From contig NZ_CALJRY010000395.1 of NCBI RefSeq assembly GCF_937976295.1, positions 1 to 9,997 on the forward strand: 9,997 nt of DNA. Reading direction: 5' to 3'. Below, in pieces: positions 6,053 through 9,997 of the stretch (position 1 is its first letter; every line of letters starts with the position of its first letter). The stretch is from an uncultured Rothia sp. Its GTDB lineage: Bacteria; Actinomycetota; Actinomycetes; Actinomycetales; Micrococcaceae. Position numbers and translations under genes: made by a program. Below the pieces are notes generated by a model. The model made no database searches, had not been told where the DNA came from, and saw only the letters and a list, made by a program, of their open reading frames with translations.

Positions 6053-7261
6053 TTACTCACTCGGGGTGGAGGTCGGTGCGGGTACCGAGGAGAACACCGA
6101 GCTCTCATCCTGCAGCAGACCGAAGTGGTTCAGCGGCCACGCCACAAGGAACACGTTACCCTGCACGTCGTCCTTGGAGATGAACGCGGTGCCGTCGCTA
6201 ATGTGGTAGCGGGAGTCGGCGGAGTTGCTGCGGTGGTCACCCATCACGAAGTACTTGCCGGCGGGCACGGTCACCTTGAAGGGAACCTCCGAGGGCGGGT
6301 TGCCGGGGTACAGGTAGGGTTCGGTGATTTCTACGCCGTTGACCTTGATCTTGCCGGTGCCGTCGCCTTCAACCACGTCACCGGGAGTGCCGATAACGCG
6401 CTTGACCAGGTAGTTCGAGGAGGTATCCGGCAGAATACCGACGAAGGACAGGCCGTCCTTGAGCGGGTTGCTGGTCTTCTGGGTGGAAGGAATCCAGCCC
6501 TGAGAGTCCTTGAAGACGATGACGTCGCCGCGCTTGGGCTCGTTGAAGTAGGAGCCCGCCACGTTAATGAACACGCGGTCGTTGACCTGCAGGGTCTGCT
6601 CCATGGAGCCGGAGGGAATGTAAAAGCCGCGCAGCAGGAAGGTCTTGACCAGGAATGCGATGACCAGCGCGTAGAGAATGACGGTGCCGCCCTCGCGTGC
6701 CTGCACCCAGAGCCATTCGCCGAGGCGGCCTTCTTCCTGCGCCTGGGAGTAGGTCAGCTCTGCCTGCTCGGCGCGCTTTGCCTTGCGGCGTTCCCTAGGG
6801 GTCATTTCGGAGAAGTCCTTGGTGGCTTCTGCGGATGCGTCCTTATCGGTGGCTTCTTCGCTCTCGCTCTTCTTTGCGGCGGCGCTCTTCTTCGCGTCCT
6901 TCGCGGTGGAAGAAGTCGCGGCGGCGCTGCTTGCGGTTGCACCTGCGGAGGCGGCACTTGCCTCGGCGCTAGCTACCACCTCGCTGGTGCTCGCGGAAAT
7001 ACTCTCAGAGGTGCTCTTGGCATCGCTTTCGGTCGCCTCAGTAGCACCAGAAGCGCCAGTAGCGCCAGTAGCGCCCTCGGATGCCGCCCAGGGGGTAGCC
7101 TTCTCGGTCGCGCTCTGTTCGGTAGCCGCCTTCTCACCTGCTGCTTTTTCGGCGGCGAGGCGCGCGGTGTACTCTTCCATTTCGCGGCGCTCGCGGCGGC
7201 TTTGAGGCTGGTATCCCTCGGGGAAGGGGCTGGTGTTCGCAGTGTTCTTGTCGTCTGCCAT
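6053..7261 (-). CDS. lepB: Signal peptidase I with long low-complexity cytoplasmic extension
   Basis: Signal peptidase I cleaves signal peptides from exported proteins at the outer face of the membrane. A single membrane segment lies at about 193-210, followed by PSGSM with nucleophile Ser219, Lys287 in LVKRVIGTPGD as general base, and the conserved VMGDHRSNSADSR (339-351). The catalytic part is a normal family core. Residues 1 to about 190 are an Ala/Ser/Thr/Glu/Lys-rich tail, predicted cytoplasmic. It carries two Arg-rich RRER-type clusters (22-27, 156-164) and G-A-T repeats (63-75). This tail makes the protein 402 residues long. The ATG at 7261-7259 has only a weak AAAGG site about 11 nt upstream. 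rnhB follows after 12 nt, which indicates a lepB-rnhB operon. Confidence 0.94.
   Translation of the reverse strand: MADDKNTANTSPFPEGYQPQSRRERREMEEYTARLAAEKAAGEKAATEQSATEKATPWAASEGATGATGASGATEATESDAKSTSESISASTSEVVASAEASAASAGATASSAAATSSTAKDAKKSAAAKKSESEEATDKDASAEATKDFSEMTPRERRKAKRAEQAELTYSQAQEEGRLGEWLWVQAREGGTVILYALVIAFLVKTFLLRGFYIPSGSMEQTLQVNDRVFINVAGSYFNEPKRGDVIVFKDSQGWIPSTQKTSNPLKDGLSFVGILPDTSSNYLVKRVIGTPGDVVEGDGTGKIKVNGVEITEPYLYPGNPPSEVPFKVTVPAGKYFVMGDHRSNSADSRYHISDGTAFISKDDVQGNVFLVAWPLNHFGLLQDESSVFSSVPAPTSTPSE
7041..7076 (-). repeat. 9-nt tandem repeat, four copies, in lepB
   Basis: Four 9-nt units start at 7041, 7050, 7059 and 7068 with plus-strand consensus GTAGCGCCA. They are in frame and encode the Gly-Ala-Thr repeats of the LepB N-terminal tail. 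Confidence 0.7.
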
Positions 7262-7288
7262 GCTGGAGTGAGCCTTTCGTTTGAGAGA

Positions 7289-7324
7289 TACCTAGCTCGG
7301 GTGAAACGGTACCTAGCTATTGTA
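7289..7324 (-). promoter_or_regulatory. Candidate lepB promoter region with 21-bp-spaced direct repeat
   Basis: On the minus strand TACAAT (7324-7319) is a good -10 match, but no -35 box is visible at 16-18 bp. Two identical 9-mers, AGCTAGGTA (7318-7310 and 7297-7289), lie directly downstream with starts 21 bp apart, about two helical turns. The first would overlap the transcription start. This spacing suits an operator on one face of the DNA. The promoter call is an inference. Confidence 0.35.
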
Positions 7325-7355
7325 TCGAGAGTGTTTGCGCTCTTGGGCTTTTATT

Positions 7356-7381
7356 TTCTGAGAGCGGCAAGGTTCTCAGAA
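7356..7381. repeat. 8-bp inverted repeat between rplS terminator and lepB promoter
   Basis: TTCTGAGA (7356-7363) and TCTCAGAA (7374-7381) form a perfect 8-bp stem with a 10-nt loop. A T-run (7354-7357) precedes it on the plus strand, which reads as A-rich sequence after the stem on the minus strand. It is therefore not a standard terminator for rplS. Its role is unclear. Confidence 0.5.
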
Positions 7382-7384
7382 TAT

Positions 7385-7430
7385 GCAAAAACCGCTCCTT
7401 GCCCGCGCAAAGCGGTTGGGGAGCGGTTCG
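7385..7430 (-). terminator. Intrinsic terminator of rplS
   Basis: AACCGCTCC (7390-7398) pairs with GGAGCGGTT (7420-7428), a perfect 9-bp GC-rich stem. On the minus strand the stem is followed by a run of T (7391-7387). It lies about 26 nt past the rplS stop codon and separates rplS from lepB. Confidence 0.8.
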
Positions 7431-7455
7431 CAACAGAATTCTGTATCTATAAAGA

Positions 7456-7803
7456 TTAGAACTCGCGCTTCTCGCGGATACGAGCAGCCTTACCGTGGCG
7501 GTCGCGCATGTAGTACAGCTTTGCACGACGGACGTCACCGCGGGTCACAACCTCGATCTTCTCGATGGAGGGAGAGTGAACGGGGAAGGTACGCTCAACA
7601 CCAACGCCGAAGGAAACCTTGCGGACGGTGAAGGTCTCGCGAACGCCTGCACCCTGGCGGCCAACGACGAAGCCCTTGAAGACCTGGATACGGTGGGTCT
7701 TACCTTCAACGATCTTAACGTGAACGTTCAGGGTGTCACCGGGGCCGAATGCGGGGATGTCGTCACGGAGGGACTTCTTGTCGAGGAAGTCAAGAGTCTG
7801 CAT
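7456..7803 (-). CDS. rplS: 50S ribosomal protein L19
   Basis: L19 sits at the interface of the large and small ribosomal subunits. The 115-residue length is standard. The protein shows the family pattern throughout: FGPGDTLNVHVKIVEGKTHR (19-38), IQVFKGFVVGRQGAGVRETF (39-58), TVRKVSFGVGVERTFPVHSP (59-78), then SIEKIEVVTRGDVRRAKLYY and the basic C-terminus. The ATG at 7803-7801 has a GGAG site 10 nt upstream (7817-7814). The gene is monocistronic by the visible signals: a promoter at 7975-8003, a structured leader, and its own terminator at 7385-7430. This suggests separate, possibly autogenous, control. Confidence 0.97.
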   Translation of the reverse strand: MQTLDFLDKKSLRDDIPAFGPGDTLNVHVKIVEGKTHRIQVFKGFVVGRQGAGVRETFTVRKVSFGVGVERTFPVHSPSIEKIEVVTRGDVRRAKLYYMRDRHGKAARIREKREF

Positions 7804-7968
7804 AGTTGTAGATCTCCAGAGTCATCTGCCGCAGGTCAAATAGACTCAGATTGCTCTGCCCCACTGCGGGACAGAAAACTTCATGCTTCGGACAGGATTG
7901 GTGCCCGAAGGTTGACATCGTTGGTCGCTCTCCCCCCTGCGGCAGGGGCGTGCCCGATGTCAACACAA
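7804..7968 (-). ncRNA. Candidate structured rplS leader RNA
   Basis: If transcription starts about 7 nt past the -10 box, the rplS leader is about 165 nt. In RNA order it can form four stem groups. First, GUUGACAUCG with CGAUGUCAAC (7964-7955/7920-7911), enclosing CCCCUG-CCG-CAGGGG (7948-7934). Second, CUUCGG with CCGAAG (7910-7905/7891-7886), directly abutting the first. Third, CUGUCCC with GGGGCAG (7874-7868/7862-7856). Fourth, GAGUC with GACUC (7847-7843/7823-7819), ending 2 nt before the GGAG ribosome binding site. None is followed by a T tract. The layout resembles r-protein leaders that bind their own product, but no known leader family was recognised. Confidence 0.45.
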
Positions 7969-7974
7969 TGCTCC

Positions 7975-8003
7975 ATTATCCCAATGCACCCGCGTTTATG
8001 CAA
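7975..8003 (-). promoter_or_regulatory. Sigma-A type promoter of rplS
   Basis: On the minus strand TTGCAT (8003-7998) and GATAAT (7980-7975) are separated by exactly 17 bp. Each matches the vegetative consensus at four or five of six positions. It lies 18 nt past the ssb stop codon and gives rplS its own transcript. Confidence 0.6.
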
Positions 8004-8020
8004 GCATCCGGGGAGCACTT

Positions 8021-8551
8021 TTAGAAGGGGGGTTCGTCACTCTGCGCTCCCCCGCCCTGGGATGCGCCGTTCTGCACCGGGGCACCCTGAACGGTCACAC
8101 CCGGCGCCTCCGCGTTCTGCGGAGGCGCGTACTGCTGCGCGTACTGCGTCGCCTCCTGCTGAGGTGCGCCCTGCATGTCGTTGACCGTGCGCTTCTCCAC
8201 GGTGCGGGCGAAGGTGCTCGTACCGTAGTTCAGGTCGTGACCGATGCCGAGGGCATCCACTTCTACCGTGGTGCCCTGCGTGCCGTCTTCGCGGTTCCAG
8301 CGGCTAATGCGCTGGCGGCCGCTCACGACCAGCGGCTGCCCCTTCTCAATGGAGGTGGCGATGTTCTGGGCGAGGCGGCGGTAGGCTTTCACGGTGTACC
8401 AGTTGGTGGTGCCTTCTTTCCAGGTGCCGGTGGCGTCCTGCCAGCGCGGGGTGCTGGCAAGGCGAAAGTTCACAACGGGCACCCCGTTGGGCAGGGTGCT
8501 CAGTGCCGGGTCGGAGGCGGTGAATCCGCGGATCAGAATGGTGTCGCTCAT
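8021..8551 (-). CDS. ssb: Single-stranded DNA-binding protein, second actinobacterial type
   Basis: SSB coats single-stranded DNA in replication, repair and recombination. Residues 1 to about 108 are an OB fold: ILIRGFTASDPALSTLPNGV, then FRLAS and the aromatic-rich NWYTVKAYRRLAQNIATSI. VEVDALGIGHDLNYGT follows. A Gln/Ala/Pro/Gly-rich linker (about 120-170) leads to the acidic tip SDEPPF, which in SSBs recruits partner proteins. The OB sequence (NWYTVKAYRRLAQNI, GIGHDLNYGTSTFAR) is of the shorter, divergent paralogue type seen in actinobacteria, rather than the one beside rpsF and rpsR. It is not flanked by ribosomal S6 or S18 genes here. The ATG at 8551-8549 has an excellent AAGGAG site 5-6 nt upstream. 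A DnaA-box element lies 81 bp upstream. Confidence 0.92.
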   Translation of the reverse strand: MSDTILIRGFTASDPALSTLPNGVPVVNFRLASTPRWQDATGTWKEGTTNWYTVKAYRRLAQNIATSIEKGQPLVVSGRQRISRWNREDGTQGTTVEVDALGIGHDLNYGTSTFARTVEKRTVNDMQGAPQQEATQYAQQYAPPQNAEAPGVTVQGAPVQNGASQGGGAQSDEPPF

Positions 8552-8916
8552 GGTTTCTCCTTAGAAACTAGTGGGTTGGTTCCTTCACCTTGCCAGGGCT
8601 GAGCCGACGTTGCACCCGACGACCGCCGCATCTGTGGATAACCTCGCGTTGTGCGGTTTTGGGTACCGCCTGTGGATAGATTTTTTGAACTTTTTGCCCC
8701 ATTTTTTCAAAATTTGCCCTCGGGCAACACGCTCCCTGCAGAAATATGACGACTACTCCCCCACCCCATCCGGCATCGTAACTGGTATCCGTGATAGGTA
8801 TCTCAGCGTCGAGGCGGCTATTTTTGCCCTCAAGTTAACTATTTCAGCCCCACGCACTCTATCCTTGATGATGCGGTGCACTCAGCCGCATCCCGTCTAC
8901 CCGCCTTGGAGAATCC
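8552..8916. other. 365-nt divergent intergenic region between ssb and the HNH nuclease gene
   Basis: No gene is supported. It contains the paired DnaA-box element copy B (8632-8724), a TTGCCC/GGGCAA palindrome (8714-8727) and a GGTATC direct repeat near 8785-8805. A 7-bp hairpin, GATGCGG (8870-8876) with CCGCATC (8886-8892), lies just upstream of the nuclease start. No convincing -35/-10 pair was found for either gene. TTAACT with TATCCT (about 8836-8863, 19-bp spacing) is a weak plus-strand candidate. Confidence 0.6.
8632..8724 (-). promoter_or_regulatory. Paired DnaA-box plus AT-rich element, copy B (upstream of ssb)
   Basis: CTGTGGATAACCTCG (8632-8646) contains an exact DnaA box. A second near-exact box, CTGTGGATA (8670-8678), follows in the same orientation. 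A short GCGGT/ACCGC stem (8653-8669) lies between them. An AT-rich block runs from TTGAA (8685) to CTCGGG (8719-8724). The plan matches copy A. It begins 81 bp upstream of the ssb start codon. DnaA binding, transcription control and DNA opening are all possible roles. Confidence 0.5.
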
Positions 8917-9813
8917 GTGAGCAAAAAGCCCGCGAACAACAACCTGCCTTCTTTGCAGGAACTTCAGCAGCTGCAGCGCAACCTACCCAAGCTGCCCGAC
9001 TCGATGGACCCGAAGAAGAAGCGCCTCATTTACGGTCTGCTCGCCGTGCTTGCCGTGATCGTGCTGATTATTGGTCTGGTCTACGTGAGCAAGAACGGCG
9101 TGGACAGCCTGCTCGGTTCGGATACGACGACCTCCGCCACCGACGAGGAAGAAACCACCGTTGCCACGGAAACCCTCGCCGAGGTCAAGAACCCGTACAA
9201 GGCGGTTGATCCCGCGACCGCGCTCGCACCGGATCTGGCGACCGCGAAGCGCGAGCTGGCGTCCCTGCAAGTGAAGGATCGCGCGTCAAAGACTGGCTAC
9301 TCTCGTGATCAGTTCGGTCCCGCCTGGGATGACGTTGACGGCAACAAGTGCAACACTCGTGATGACATTCTACGCCGCGACCTGACCAATGTTCGTTTCA
9401 AGGTGGGGACCCACGCATGCACCGTGATCAGTGGCACTCTGGATGACCCGTACACCGGCAAGACCATCGAGTTCAAGCGCGGCAAGAAGACCTCCTCAGC
9501 CGTGCAGATCGACCACGTGGTAGCGCTGTCGAACGCATGGCAGACCGGCGCGCAGGATTTGACCGCGGAGCAGCGCCGCCAGCTGGCGAACGACCCGGAG
9601 AACCTGCTGGCTGTAGACGGCCCGGCGAACCAGCAGAAGTCCGATGCGGACGCCTCCGAATGGTTGCCGAGCAACACCGCCTACCGCTGCACCTACGTGG
9701 CACGTCAGGTGCATGTGAAGGCGAAGTACAAGCTGTGGGTGACCGCGGACGAGAAGAAGGTTATGGAGCGCGTCCTCAACTCCTGCAAGGACACTAACCC
9801 CACTAAGAAATAG
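8917..9813 (+). CDS. Membrane-anchored HNH endonuclease family protein (DUF1524/GmrSD C-terminal type)
   Basis: A 298-residue protein. Residues 1-36 are polar and end in DPKKKR. A membrane segment follows at about 37-57 (LIYGLLAVLAVIVLIIGLVY), then an acidic Thr-rich linker (62-90), so the C-terminal domain should face outward. Residues about 125-290 match the secreted actinobacterial HNH/DUF1524 nuclease family: RDQFGPAWDDVDGN (130-143), TRDDILRRDL (147-156), DDPYTGKTI (176-184) and the catalytic IDHVVALSNAW (198-208). NDPENLLAVDGPANQQKSD (225-243) and YRCTYVARQ (256-264) complete the match. Cys145, Cys168, Cys258 and Cys290 could form disulfides. The GTG start (8917) has GGAG 5 nt upstream. 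It is divergent from ssb and ends before a strong terminator. Surface nuclease activity is inferred from the family; the substrate is unknown. Confidence 0.85.
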   Translation: MSKKPANNNLPSLQELQQLQRNLPKLPDSMDPKKKRLIYGLLAVLAVIVLIIGLVYVSKNGVDSLLGSDTTTSATDEEETTVATETLAEVKNPYKAVDPATALAPDLATAKRELASLQVKDRASKTGYSRDQFGPAWDDVDGNKCNTRDDILRRDLTNVRFKVGTHACTVISGTLDDPYTGKTIEFKRGKKTSSAVQIDHVVALSNAWQTGAQDLTAEQRRQLANDPENLLAVDGPANQQKSDADASEWLPSNTAYRCTYVARQVHVKAKYKLWVTADEKKVMERVLNSCKDTNPTKK

Positions 9814-9820
9814 CCTCCCG

Positions 9821-9850
9821 GCACCTCGCAACATCTCGCAGCACCTTGCA
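9821..9850. repeat. 10-nt tandem repeat, three copies, after the nuclease stop codon
   Basis: Units GCACCTCGCA, ACATCTCGCA and GCACCTTGCA follow each other without gaps, starting 8 nt after the TAG of the nuclease gene. A partial fourth copy follows. They are not coding. Confidence 0.6.
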
Positions 9851-9874
9851 GCGCACCAACATAAAAGCATCAAG

Positions 9875-9916
9875 AAAACCGCCCCGCACCCTAAGTTTTG
9901 GGTGCGGGGCGGTTTT
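9875..9916. terminator. Bidirectional intrinsic terminator
   Basis: AAAACCGCCCCGCACCC (9875-9891) and its exact reverse complement (9900-9916) form a perfect 17-bp stem with an 8-nt loop. T runs follow on both strands: TTTTCTAT on plus and TTTTCTTG on minus. It would end the nuclease transcript from the left and the tRNA-Arg transcript from the right. Confidence 0.9.
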
Positions 9917-9921
9917 CTATG

Positions 9922-9997
9922 TGGCGCCCCAGGAGGGAATCGAACCCCCGACCAAGAGATTAGAAGGCTCCTGCTCTATCCTCTGAGCTACTGAGGC
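9922..9997 (-). tRNA. tRNA-Arg (anticodon UCU)
   Basis: A 76-nt cloverleaf on the minus strand. Its 5' base is the last base of the window. Acceptor GCCTCAG pairs with CTGGGGC with one G-U pair. The D arm is GCTC-AGAGGATA-GAGC, and the T arm is GGGGG-TTCGATT-CCCTC. The anticodon loop CTTCTAA has anticodon TCT at 9964-9962, reading AGA codons. The discriminator is G (9925) and CCA (9924-9922) is encoded. The anticodon stem GGAGC/TCTCT has a G-U pair at 27-43 and a C-U mismatch at 31-39. Confidence 0.93.

Noticed and set aside
6125..7459. Long plus-strand open frame opposite lepB (444 codons)
   Set aside because: It is antisense to the clearly conserved lepB and shows Gly/Ala/Val-rich low-complexity translation. 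There is no plausible ribosome binding site or family match.
7911..7964. Inverted repeat considered as the ssb terminator
   Set aside because: No T tract follows on the minus strand, and it lies just downstream of the rplS promoter. A role in the rplS leader fits better, although a minor termination role is not excluded.
8571..9209. Plus-strand frame overlapping the start of the nuclease gene
   Set aside because: It is in another frame, lacks a Shine-Dalgarno site, and has no conserved sequence. The GTG-started nuclease frame carries the conserved domain.

Overview
The window looks like a chromosomal housekeeping segment of a high-GC actinobacterium, most likely a Rothia-like member of the Micrococcaceae. 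The reasons are the actinobacteria-only DUF2469 gene between yraN and rnhB, the order rplS-lepB-rnhB-DUF2469-yraN-comM-dprA-xerC, GTG starts, and Ala/Glu-rich protein tails. The genus is inferred from general familiarity, not from a database match. No mobile element, phage gene, CRISPR array or rRNA is visible.

Layout, left to right. All genes are on the minus strand except the nuclease. xerC (N-terminal part only, cut by the left edge) follows a hairpin-rich 256-nt gap after dprA. dprA follows comM after a gap holding 15-nt tandem repeats. comM overlaps yraN by one base (TAATG). A 331-nt non-coding stretch (4425-4755) with DnaA-box-like palindromes and a minisatellite separates yraN from DUF2469. 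Then come DUF2469, rnhB (RNase HII), and lepB (signal peptidase I with a very long low-complexity N-terminus). rplS (L19) has its own terminator and a good promoter with a structured leader of about 165 nt. Next is a second-type actinobacterial ssb. A 365-nt non-coding stretch separates ssb from a divergent plus-strand gene for a membrane-anchored HNH nuclease of the DUF1524 type. A bidirectional terminator and a tRNA-Arg(UCU) gene, which ends exactly at the right edge, close the window.

Function. The left half (YraN, ComM, DprA, XerC) and SSB handle single-stranded DNA, recombination and transformation. RNase HII, LepB and L19 are housekeeping.

The most interesting signal is non-coding. Two copies of a roughly 94-bp element (4503-4596 and 8632-8724) share an identical 15-nt DnaA-box sequence, a second DnaA box, and an AT-rich block alignable without gaps at 28/40 positions. 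They lie 79 and 81 bp upstream of the start codons of yraN(-comM-dprA) and ssb, in the same orientation. This suggests shared control of two DNA-processing transcription units. Second is the probable rplS leader RNA. Third, several genes carry short-period tandem repeats just past the stop codon or in N-terminal tails.
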